Source of the DNA: an uncultured Peptococcaceae bacterium
GTDB lineage: Bacteria; Bacillota; Peptococcia; Peptococcales; Peptococcaceae
Assembly (NCBI GenBank): GCA_949743265.1
Contig: CATJSX010000063.1
Location: 1 to 39,122 of the forward strand
DNA length: 39,122 nt
Direction: 5' to 3'
Each line of letters begins with the position of its first letter. Position 1 is the first letter of the stretch. Position numbers and translations under genes: made by a program. Positions 31,437 to 39,046 of the stretch are shown one piece after another. The notes under the pieces were generated by a model, which was not told where the DNA came from, made no database searches, and saw only the letters and a list, made by a program, of their open reading frames with translations.

Positions 31437-31484
31437 CAGAAGGTTTATTTTATGATACGATTCGGCGATAAAATAAACCTTCTG
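31437..31484 (-). terminator. Hairpin overlapping the end of the 158-residue gene
   Basis: CAGAAGGTTTATTTTA pairs perfectly with TAAAATAAACCTTCTG around 16 bases. The stop codon is at the start of the second arm on the minus strand. There is only a short T run (TTT) after it. Confidence 0.6.
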
Positions 31485-31926
31485 CTTGCACTAGCGGCAA
31501 TAAATATTGCTCAAGTTGTTCGTTGGGCTGATAAACGCTTACCGTAAATCCGCCGTCAAGACTGATTAAACAGTTGGCGTCGATCAGAAGAATTTGCGCT
31601 GAACTGACGTCTTTAGTAACGATATGTTTAAAAACGGCAGCAAGTATTTCTATAGGCTCACCGCTGAGCCATTTGTTGCTATAAGGCGTCAGCCAATGAT
31701 TTTCTGGCGCTTCGGTGATAAAAATCTCTGCTCGCTCATAACAAAGCAGCCGCAGGATAATGGTAACGATACTTTCTGCAAAACGAGGTAACAGCGACGT
31801 TCGCAAAAAATACTGTTCAACTGCCTGATAAATGGGCTGGTTTTCTGCACTAATAGTTTCGGGAAAAATATCGATAACCCCATAAGGTTTATTTTGCAAC
31901 GCTTCAATTTGTTCCAATAAAGTCAT
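31450..31926 (-). CDS. Hypothetical protein, 158 residues
   Basis: Not recognised. A soluble alpha/beta protein that starts MTLLEQIEALQNKPYGVIDIFPETI. It continues with a helical segment (AVEQYFLRTSLLPRFAESIVTIILRLL) and a beta-rich C-terminus (ILLIDANCLISLDGGFTVSVY). ATG 31926 is preferred because GAGGAGG lies nine bases ahead; the in-frame start at 31944 is itself upstream of that site. A weaker SigB-like sequence (GTTTAC-N14-TGGTAA, 31979-31954) lies upstream. It is in a single-gene unit. Confidence 0.6.
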   Translation of the reverse strand: MTLLEQIEALQNKPYGVIDIFPETISAENQPIYQAVEQYFLRTSLLPRFAESIVTIILRLLCYERAEIFITEAPENHWLTPYSNKWLSGEPIEILAAVFKHIVTKDVSSAQILLIDANCLISLDGGFTVSVYQPNEQLEQYLLPLVQAEGLFYRRIVS

Positions 31927-31953
31927 TTTCTTGCCTCCTCTCATGTCTAATAA

Positions 31954-31979
31954 TTACCACAAATTTTTGCTTTGTAAAC
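31954..31979 (-). promoter_or_regulatory. Weak SigB-like promoter candidate for the 158-residue gene
   Basis: Minus strand: GTTTAC (31979-31974), 14-base spacer, TGGTAA (31959-31954). The spacing equals that of the two promoters at 21832 and 22760, but the -10 box has a mismatch. Confidence 0.25.
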
Positions 31980-31997
31980 ATTCACAAGGCGATAAAA

Positions 31998-32044
31998 AAA
32001 CTCTCAAATATCAACTAGATCCGATAGTTGATATTTGAGAGTTT
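31998..32044 (-). terminator. Strong terminator at the end of the ABC/two-component cassette
   Basis: AAACTCTCAAATATCAACTA pairs perfectly with its complement around a 7-base loop, and on the minus strand runs into TTTTTTT (the last T's overlap the stem). Confidence 0.92.
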
Positions 32045-32047
32045 ATG

Positions 32048-32248
32048 TTATGAACTACACTGAAAAAAGTCATAAAAATAGTGTTTTATAGTATGTCTAT
32101 CATTAAGTTCTTCATGTATTTGTAGCTGTTCTTTGGCGGTTCGAACGAAATCGCCGAATCCACTACTGAAAAATATGAATTGAGCATAGATAAGTACTCT
32201 GCCAATAACTGGTTTTTCTTTTTTGCCACTGACCAGATATTTTTTCAA
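32048..32248 (-). CDS. Doubtful small ORF downstream of the ABC permease
   Basis: A 66-codon frame that begins with TTG three bases after the permease stop. The deduced product (KKYLVSGKKEKPVIGRVLIY..., with an aromatic C-terminus) is not recognised. There is no ribosome-binding site and no ATG. It lies between the permease and the terminator, so it would be cotranscribed. It may be real through coupling or may be non-coding. Confidence 0.25.
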   Translation of the reverse strand: MKKYLVSGKKEKPVIGRVLIYAQFIFFSSGFGDFVRTAKEQLQIHEELNDRHTIKHYFYDFFQCSS

Positions 32249-32251
32249 TGG

Positions 32252-33262
32252 TTAAATTGCCTGCTTTTTGCGCCGTGTAGAAATCAAAACGTACAATATA
32301 AACCATGTGATACAGTGAATAGCGAGAACACCAATATCTTTCATTGCCGTTTTTGTATTTTCGCTGGAAAGAGCCATAATACCTTCAAAAGATGGCTGGG
32401 ATGGAACAAGATAACAAATCATGGTCAACAGTTCATTCATATCGATCAAAGCATGTAAAATCGGTGCAACGATAAATACCAGCATAACGATCTTGATGTA
32501 GACTACACCTATCATCAGGTTTTCAGAGAGTTGACCAATAAACAGACCAATCAATGCAGCTACAAAGGACGACAAAACGATCAATGCCAGCATTATCCCA
32601 AAATTTTGCCAAGATAGTTGAAAACAGATGCACGCCGTTACAATAGCTGATAAACTTCCGAAAAGGAAGCCGATTGCTATTTTCTGCAAAATATATTGGC
32701 TTGGTGTCATGGGCAGAACTTCATTGACAAAAGCAACACCATCCTCTTTTTCAGAGATAATATTCATAGCGTTGAACGTACAGCTCATAAATATAGCGAC
32801 AATTAGCATAGTGGGAATGAAAATACCTTGCACGTTTTTCAAAATATCAGGACGTTTCAAGATCAAAACTTCTGCTTGTGCTACATCTGTCCGTTGTTGA
32901 TAGAGAGTTGGAAGTGTGGCTGCTGCCTGCTGAAAAATATCCAGTTCATCTCCAGCAATAATCGTTTCAATCGTTGCCCCGTTTGCTTTTACGCCAATGA
33001 TATTAGTTGATGGTTCATTGATGGCAGTGGTTAGTTCCATTGAAGTTTCGCAGAATGTTACTGAACCATATCGCTCCAGCCATGTGACAGTCTGTGGAGA
33101 CAGATCATGTTTCAACACGCCAAAGTGCAATTTTCCTAAACTTGACATATCAATGGAACCCATAAAATTCAGCATTGCAGCAATCAGAATAGGTAATAAA
33201 AACGTCATCAAACAAAATTTATCCCGTAGAACGTTTTTCAGCTGATATTTTAAACCTCTCAT
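32252..33262 (-). CDS. ABC-2 type transporter permease (intact)
   Basis: 336 residues in the ABC-2/DrrB-like pattern. A first helix (MTFLLPILIAAMLNFMG) is followed by an extracytoplasmic segment of about 130 residues, then five helices including IFIPTMLIVAIFMSCTFNAM and IALIVLSSFVAALIGLFIG. The phrase NIISEKEDGVAFVNEVLPMTPSQYILQKI is the EExGT-like cytoplasmic loop typical of this family. AAGGAGGG precedes the ATG. It lies three bases after the first permease gene. This is the only full-length gene among the transporter and two-component genes of this cassette; its partners are broken, so it may no longer work. Confidence 0.8.
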   Translation of the reverse strand: MRGLKYQLKNVLRDKFCLMTFLLPILIAAMLNFMGSIDMSSLGKLHFGVLKHDLSPQTVTWLERYGSVTFCETSMELTTAINEPSTNIIGVKANGATIETIIAGDELDIFQQAAATLPTLYQQRTDVAQAEVLILKRPDILKNVQGIFIPTMLIVAIFMSCTFNAMNIISEKEDGVAFVNEVLPMTPSQYILQKIAIGFLFGSLSAIVTACICFQLSWQNFGIMLALIVLSSFVAALIGLFIGQLSENLMIGVVYIKIVMLVFIVAPILHALIDMNELLTMICYLVPSQPSFEGIMALSSENTKTAMKDIGVLAIHCITWFILYVLISTRRKKQAI

Positions 33263-33264
33263 GC

Positions 33265-34256
33265 TTATCCCTCCTTCTCAATTTCTCTATGAAATGCAAA
33301 CTGTCCAATCAGAAACAGTGACAAGATTGCAACCGCAGAGCCAACATAATAGAATAGCGGAATAGTTTCTCCGAAATAGGCGTTTTTTAATTTCATATAA
33401 ATTTGATAGAATGGGTGATAGCCAATTCTATCAAATTTGACTGATGTGTTGGCAGACAAGAATACGGGCGTTGCAGCAAAAATGGCCATGACCAAATAAG
33501 CTAATGTGAATTGTCGGAAGTCTTTTAGTAGCAAAGCGCAAAGCAGACCCACCAGCGTCATCATCAGCGACAGGATTGCCGTCTGGAGCAAGACAGCAGG
33601 CAATACCGCCGCCCCGTCGGAAAATCCCACATTCAGTAAGGTGAGCAGCACCGCAAAGATCAAATCGGAGAGCACGAATACCATCAGCTTGGACAGAAGA
33701 AACAGATTTCTTTGTAGCGGGAGAATGGCATGGACGCGAATGACTCCCATACTTTTTTCTTTAAACAATACAGCGGCAATGCCTAAAAATCCAACGGCGG
33801 TCAGTTCAAAAAATAGCAGTTCGCAAGTAATTTCTTTCCTTGCTTTCTGTTCTGGCGTGTTTGTGCCGATCACAGTTGGAGTGTAGCTATCAGAGGGGTG
33901 CAATAGGGACAGGGCATAGTCTGTTCTGTGGCGGTCGATGTGTTCTGCTCCCATATAAAGTATCACCCGCACATCTTTGGTGCTGGCATCTAGCCCCACG
34001 CCGTTAGCATCAGTCAACAGAGCGTTATTCATAACTTCCATAAAGGGAACGATCTGTACCAAAGACGATTTTTTTATCTGCGTTCCTTCAGGATCATATA
34101 GATACACATTGTACGGCGGCATTTGCATAAAGCGGATATAGCCCATGTTCACATAGACTGTATAAAGAACCAGAAAGCCTAGTGCCATGAAGAAAAATTT
34201 TCCTGATACCAATATTTGGAAGCTTTTTTTAACAGGGCACAAAAGCTTTTTTTCAT
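33265..34256 (-). pseudogene. ABC-2 type permease, frameshifted near its start
   Basis: The main frame (34242 to 33265) gives a permease-like protein: GKFFFMALGFLVLYTVYVNMGYIRF, an extracytoplasmic domain, then helices such as LICALLL, FLGIAAVLFKEKSMGVIRVHAIL and YLVMAIFAATPVF. It has only a TTG start with no ribosome-binding site. Just upstream, ATG 34256 overlaps the ATPase stop (TAATG) and reads MKKSFCALLKK before running out of frame. The two frames join if one A is added to the A7 tract at 34224-34230. I therefore call a one-base loss near codon 11. Slippage during translation could still give some product, so the call is moderate. Confidence 0.6.
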
Positions 34257-35103
34257 TAGGACAGCTCTCTTCCTGTATACTGAATGAATATATCTTCTAA
34301 AGTGGGCTCCTTAGAATGGATGCTGATGATCTCATCATAGATAAAAGGGATACCTGTTTTCAGCTCATGGATCTCGATGGTGGTTGAATGACGTTGTTCT
34401 TGAATCATATAGTCGATGGTAACTTGATGATTGCTGTTTTTCTCTTTCAGACGCTTGGGTGTGTCCAAAGCAACAAGGTTTCCATCAGAGATAAAGGCTA
34501 CTCTATCGCACAGCAAATCAGCGTCCATCATGTTGTGAGTAGTGACAAAAACTGTCGTCCCCTTTTTTGCTCCTGTTCAATGATTTTTCGGAACAATACT
34601 GCGCCGGAGGGATCCAGCCCGCTGGTAGGCTCATCCAGAAACAACAGGCGGGGATTGCTAATCAGAGCTCGAGCCATACTTACTCGCTGGCGCATACCCT
34701 TGGAGTAAGAAGATACTGGCTTTTTTAGAAAGTCTGGCTTGAATTCCAATGTTTCCAGCAGTTCTTCTACATTCCGCCGTTGCTTTTTAGGATAAAACGA
34801 AGAAAAATAGTTTAGATTGTCAATAGCGCTTAAATTGCTATACAGATAGGGAAACTCAAATAAGACCCCAACCTTTTGAAAAAATTCTTGTTCATTAGTG
34901 GTAGAAATATCCTGCCCAAACAGAGAGACTTTTCCTTTGTAGCCTTTCAAAATTCCGATGAGTATCTTTTGAGTTGTGGACTTTCCAGAACTATTCGGAT
35001 CCCAAAAGCCAAAAATTTCCCCATCTTCCACGGAAAAATTCAGACCATGGAGAGTCTGACTATCCTTGCCATAAAAGAACGTCAAGTTTGCAACCTCAAT
35101 CAT
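34256..35103 (-). pseudogene. ABC transporter ATP-binding protein, frameshifted
   Basis: The first frame (35103 to 34528) has a Walker A region GFWDPNSSGKSTTQK, the signature SYSKGMRQRVSMARAL and Walker B LLFLDEPTSGLDP; it ends RQFLSLLTT*. The H-loop, TTHNMMDADLLCDRVAF, lies in another frame (34531 to 34256). Adding one base in the A6G4 stretch at 34559-34568 joins them: the sequence then reads KRGTTVFVTTHNMMDAD as usual for this family. The Walker A also lacks the first glycine (D in place of G) and has N-S-S where N-G-A is normal. Two independent defects support loss of function. The ATG overlaps the small ORF before it as ATGA. Confidence 0.85.
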
Positions 35104-35246
35104 TCATTGTCACCCCATTTTTCACACTGATTTTTTTCTTGTCGGCACTTGTTCCACCATTTTATAAATTTGATCTTGAAAGGAACGGCGATAATCAGCA
35201 CCACCATAATTACTAGCCACCAGTACCATTGTAAGCCTAAGAACAT
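35100..35246 (-). CDS. Small membrane protein, 48 residues, upstream of the ABC genes
   Basis: An intact ORF: MFLGLQWYWWLVIMVVLIIA, one hydrophobic helix (about 2-22) with tryptophans at its start, then a charged tail with two cysteines (KCRQEKNQCEKWGDNE). Stop and ATPase ATG overlap by four bases (ATGA), so the small ORF was translationally coupled to the ATPase. AAGGAGG is eight bases before its ATG but is part of a hairpin (35247-35275). It resembles the small single-helix proteins encoded beside peptide-type ABC exporters; I do not recognise the family. Unlike most of its neighbours it is not frameshifted. Confidence 0.7.
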   Translation of the reverse strand: MFLGLQWYWWLVIMVVLIIAVPFKIKFIKWWNKCRQEKNQCEKWGDNE

Positions 35247-35275
35247 AAAAAAACCTCCTTATTTTTGATAAGGAG
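35247..35275 (-). promoter_or_regulatory. Hairpin covering the ribosome-binding site, with U7 tail, ahead of the small membrane protein
   Basis: Minus strand: CTCCTTAT (35275-35268), loop CAAAA, ATAAGGAG (35262-35255), G, then seven T, then the ATG at 35246. The AAGGAGG ribosome-binding site is the right arm of the stem. It has the form of both an intrinsic terminator and a ribosome-binding-site lock. Confidence 0.7.
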
Positions 35276-35308
35276 AGTTTAGATGACTACTGTGAAATCC
35301 ACGTGAAA

Positions 35309-36322
35309 TTATTCTGCAGTAGGGATGGAGAACCAGAATTGTACGCCATCTGTCAAATTTTTCACACCATAAAGCATATTTTGCATAGAGAGGATTTGTG
35401 CCACGATGGATAGTCCTAAACCAGATCCGCTGTATGTTCCATCGTTAGCGCGATAGAATTTTGTCCAGATCCTTATCTGGAATAAGCTTGCCTTGATTAA
35501 AAATGGCAAAATGCAGCGCTTTATCCGTCTTAATTAATTCTAGTCGCAAGAGGCCATTGGGCTGCACATTCTTTTTGGCATTGATAATCAGATTGCTCAA
35601 AACCTGTTCCATACGCCACCGATCTGTTCGCACAAAAATCTTTTGTTCTGGCAGATCATATTGCAATTCAAAATTTGTGTCGGGAGCATCGAGCAAAAGC
35701 CGACCAGCCACGGTTTCCACTAACTCCACAAAGTCAAATTGGGTAATGTTTAACGGTACAGCCCTGCTCTCCAGAGCCGACAAGTCCAGAAGCGTTACGA
35801 TCAAGTGATTCATATGCTCTACTTCAGTAACAATGACATGAGCATATTTCTGTTTTTTTGCTTCATCTGTTTCTTCCTGCAAGCTCTCAGCATAAGCTCG
35901 AATGATGCCTAGTGGAGTTTTCATTTCATGGGATAAGTTATCCACCAGTTCCTTACGTTCATTCAACGAATTTTCCAAGCAAGTAAGAGCTTGTTGAAGA
36001 TTATGCGCCATTGTGTTCAGACTGATAGATAGCTCTCCAAATTCGTCTGTTGAAGTAAGATTACAGGGAGCCGAAAAATCCAAATTTGCCATGCGCTTCG
36101 CAGAATCATTTAACTTTGAAATCGGCTTTGTGATAAAACGAGCCATAAAAAAATCAATCCCCCAAATTAGCAGTAAAAGAAGCCCCAACCAAATCAGGAA
36201 AGAAACATCTTTGCTGATGGGCAGGCGAGTAGACAGGCTGTAAGAAAAAATCAGTATAATTCCTGCCAGTTTAGATAGCATCAAAATCTTTTTCCGAACG
36301 GTGCGAAAAAAATTTCTTTCAT
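35309..36322 (-). pseudogene. Sensor histidine kinase, two frame-breaking lesions
   Basis: The main frame gives one membrane helix (FLIWLGLLLLLIWGIDFF), HAMP (FITKPISKLNDSAKRMA), a HisKA domain with NLSHEMKTPLGI, and the HATPase N box SNLIINAKKNV. The ATG at 36322 overlaps the regulator stop (ATGA) but runs out of frame at once; an extra base in the T7 tract opposite 36306-36312 restores MKEIFFRTVRKKILMLSKL, the expected start. At the end the frame stops at DKDLDKILSR, while another frame continues WTKFYRANDGTYSGSGLGLSIV. The family reads DKIWTKFYR here, so an 11-base segment between two copies of TCTGGACAAAAT seems to have been lost (near 35453-35472). The kinase is therefore inactive, or at best truncated. 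Confidence 0.85.
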
Positions 36323-36986
36323 ACTGATACCTCGAATTTATAGCCAGAGCGAATCAATGTGACGATGTGCCTACCCTCGTACCCTAGCTTTTGTCGCAAA
36401 GTTTTGATGTGGGTGTCTACAGTACGGGTCGTGCCTTCAAAGTCATAGCCCCAAACACGGTTTAAGAGTTGCTCTCGGCTGAAAACTTGTCCCGGATTTG
36501 CCATCAAAAAAGAGAGTAATTCATATTCTTTGTGGGTTAATGTGATCTCCTGCCCATCAAGATAAACTTTGTGCATGCTAGATTGGAGCATGATTTTTCC
36601 TGCATAGATCATTCCAGCAGACACAGCGGAAGAACGACGCAGGAGAGCATTCACTTTTGCCAATAGGATCTTGAGGCTGAATGGCTTTGTCATATAATCG
36701 TCTGCGCCATAGTCATAGCCTTTCAATTTATCTTCCTCTGTACTTTTGGCGGTCAGCATAATAATTGGCATGTACTTATCTCGCGTGTTATCTTACAGAC
36801 AGAAAAACCGTCCAAATGAGGCATCATCACGTCCACAATCATCAAATCCATGGGATTGTTTTTTAACATGATAAGGGCTTCTAGACTATCGTCAGCAGTG
36901 AAACAGATGTGTCCGTCTTTTCGTATATAGTCTGCAATGATGTCCTGCATAGCCTTTTCGTCTTCAACAATCAGAATGTTTGCCAT
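36319..36986 (-). pseudogene. OmpR/PhoB-family response regulator, frameshifted
   Basis: From ATG 36986 (AGGAGG five bases ahead) the receiver domain begins MANILIVEDEKAMQDIIADY and includes the phosphoacceptor D52 in MIVDVMMP. It continues to CKITREISTCQLLC and then stops. The rest, MPIIMLTAKSTEEDKLKGYDYGADDYMTKPF and the complete winged-helix domain, is in another frame from 36771 on. One missing base near 36766-36774 accounts for it. The output domain keeps the DNA-recognition helix (TRTVDTHIKTLRQKLGYEG). It starts the cassette, 29 bases after a sigma-A promoter. Confidence 0.88.
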
Positions 36987-37014
36987 AGTACCTCCTATTT
37001 CTGCCATTACCCTG

Positions 37015-37043
37015 ATTATATTCTGTACATGGCAAAAAGACAA
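37015..37043 (-). promoter_or_regulatory. Sigma-A promoter of the broken cassette
   Basis: Minus strand: TTGTCT (37043-37038), 17-base spacer, TATAAT (37020-37015), 29 bases ahead of the regulator start. Confidence 0.7.
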
Positions 37044-37161
37044 GAGATTGCATAGGCAAATTGGCATAATACATATGAAATATTGCTGTCAGTAGTTCTA
37101 TTGCGTCATGCTGCTGTTTTATTCTAATCAATGAACAAACGATAGTAAAAAGTTTCTAAGC

Positions 37162-38358
37162 TTATTTTGTTGCCTGCACTAATTTTTCAGTTTCTTTAGC
37201 AATGGCGGCTTCTTCGTCAGTCGGAATAATCAAAGTCTTAACGGTTGCTTTTGAGGCAGAAATGTCGGCTAGTTGAGCGCGGCAGTTATTTTTATCCAGA
37301 TCAATAGCAATGCCCAGATAATCCATTTCGGCACAAATTTCTGCTCGCACAGTAATGCCGTTTTCACCTAATCCAGCGGTAAAAATCAATACGTCAAGAC
37401 CGTTTAAGACAGCAGCGTAACTGCCAATAGTTTTGCGCACAATATGAACGTACATATCTTTGGCCAAAATAGCGCGTTGATCGCCGGTTTTAATTGCCTC
37501 TTCAATATCGCGAAAATCATTGCTGATCCCAGAAACGCCCAACAATCCCGATTTTTTATTCAAAATATAGTCCATTTCTGGCGCTGTCAAATGTTCGTGT
37601 TTCATCAAATAGAGGACTACTGCCGGATCAAAACTGCCTGAACGAGTGCCCATCATCAAGCCTTCTAGCGGCGTGAAACCCATACTGGTATCGACAACGC
37701 GCCCGCTGTTTATGGCAGCGATGCTGGCGCCATTACCTAAATGGCAGGAAATAATTTTCAGTGTTTCTAGTGGTTGCTGCAAAAATTCTGCAGCTTTCTG
37801 GCTGACATATTGATGACTAGTGCCATGGAAACCATAACGACGGATTTTATATTTCTCATAATAGTCATAGGGTAAGCCGTATAAATACGCTTTAGGCGGT
37901 AAACTTTGGTGAAAAGCCGTATCAAAAACAGCTACTTGCGGCACATTAGGCATGACTTTGGCACACGCTCTGATGCCAGCGACATTAGCAGGATTATGCA
38001 GCGGTGCCAGTAAACTATATTCATCAATTTTGGCCAAAACTAAATCGTCAATGAGTACCGCTCGCCGAAAACTTTCGCCGCCGTGGACAACGCGATGACC
38101 AATGGCCTCAATCTCATTTAAACAAGTGATAATTCCATAGCTTTGATCTAATAAAAAAGTTAGAGCGATTTCTACTGCACGGTTATGATTGCCAATAGGC
38201 ATGACTTCCCGAAAATGCTTTTTGCCCACTTCTAAAGTAAAAACGGCATCCTCACTGCCAATCTTTTCGATGATGCCTTTGGCAAGTGGACCTTCTGTGG
38301 TATCAATCAGCTGATATTTTAGTGATGAACTGCCGCTGTTGATGACTAAAATTTTCAT
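37162..38358 (-). CDS. ackA: Acetate kinase
   Basis: 398 residues, the usual length. It makes acetate and ATP from acetyl phosphate, the last step of fermentative substrate-level phosphorylation. Signatures: ILVINSGSSSLKYQLID at the start, EAIGHRVVHGGESF (about 85-98), AVFDTAFHQSLPPKAYLYGLPYDYY, RRYGFHGTSHQYVS (His of GFHGTSH), SCHLGNGASIAAI and DTSMGFTPLEGLMMGTRSGSFDPAV. GGAGC lies eight bases ahead of the ATG. The phosphotransacetylase gene (pta) is not adjacent. It is 86 bases downstream of an ECF S-component gene on the same strand; whether they share a transcript is not clear. Confidence 0.97.
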   Translation of the reverse strand: MKILVINSGSSSLKYQLIDTTEGPLAKGIIEKIGSEDAVFTLEVGKKHFREVMPIGNHNRAVEIALTFLLDQSYGIITCLNEIEAIGHRVVHGGESFRRAVLIDDLVLAKIDEYSLLAPLHNPANVAGIRACAKVMPNVPQVAVFDTAFHQSLPPKAYLYGLPYDYYEKYKIRRYGFHGTSHQYVSQKAAEFLQQPLETLKIISCHLGNGASIAAINSGRVVDTSMGFTPLEGLMMGTRSGSFDPAVVLYLMKHEHLTAPEMDYILNKKSGLLGVSGISNDFRDIEEAIKTGDQRAILAKDMYVHIVRKTIGSYAAVLNGLDVLIFTAGLGENGITVRAEICAEMDYLGIAIDLDKNNCRAQLADISASKATVKTLIIPTDEEAAIAKETEKLVQATK

Positions 38359-38444
38359 AAGTCCTGCTCCTTTTAAGACCTGTTTTGTTATCTTTAGTTT
38401 GCGGCAAAGTCATTAAAATAGAGCAGGAAAATTTTACTAAAAAT

Positions 38445-38999
38445 TTAACAGTCGCCGCCGCTGCATTGAATTCGCCGAATAATTACGGTGATGACCTTGA
38501 CTAATACAGGAACCAATACTAACTGGATAATGATGCCCGGAAAAGCCACGACAAAAGAAACTGTGATGAAAGTTTCAAAACCATATTGTAAGCCGGCAAA
38601 ACCATACAAAAACGTTGACAATAAGCCGGAAACGATTCGTCCAGCAACCATAGCTGCTATCAGAGCTATCAGCAGCCGCTGACCTTTTTGATACAAGATT
38701 CCCCCTAGAAAGCCATAAGTCAATAATTCAAACGCCATAATCACACCATTGGGAAACATTACTGGCATTCCGGTCAACGACGCTGAAAGAATAGGCACAA
38801 TAAAACCACACAGCGCGCCGTATGACGGTCCACAAACAAATCCGCAAAGCAATACCGGAATATGCATTGGCAACAACATTTTACCCAGACCACCGAAAAA
38901 GTGAAAAATCATCGGCAAAAGCACACCAATAGCTACAAAAAAAGCTGCCCAAATTAGCAATAAAGTTTTGTTCGTTGTCAAAATTTTTTTCTGTTTCAT
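38445..38999 (-). CDS. ECF-type transporter substrate-binding (S) component, specificity unknown
   Basis: 184 residues with six hydrophobic segments. The stretch GLGKMLLPMHIPVLLCGFVCGPSYGALCGFIVPILS is typical of the ECF S-component family (compare PanT, RibU, HmpT-like), where the LGKMLLPMHIP motif forms loop 1. These proteins bind a vitamin or cofactor precursor outside and, with EcfA, EcfA' and EcfT, import it. No EcfAAT genes or recognisable riboswitch are in the window, so the substrate cannot be named. The tail IQCSGGDC has two cysteines. GGAG precedes the ATG. An inverted repeat lies upstream. Confidence 0.82.
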   Translation of the reverse strand: MKQKKILTTNKTLLLIWAAFFVAIGVLLPMIFHFFGGLGKMLLPMHIPVLLCGFVCGPSYGALCGFIVPILSASLTGMPVMFPNGVIMAFELLTYGFLGGILYQKGQRLLIALIAAMVAGRIVSGLLSTFLYGFAGLQYGFETFITVSFVVAFPGIIIQLVLVPVLVKVITVIIRRIQCSGGDC

Positions 39000-39046
39000 T
39001 TCTTATCTCCTTTTGTTAGTTTAGGTTCTGTTAAGTTAATATTAAA

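Noticed and set aside
34256-36986. Programmed frameshifting as the reason for the broken frames
   Set aside because: No slippery heptamer with a downstream pseudoknot is evident, one lesion is an inferred 11-base loss, and the lesions lie in unrelated domains of four genes.
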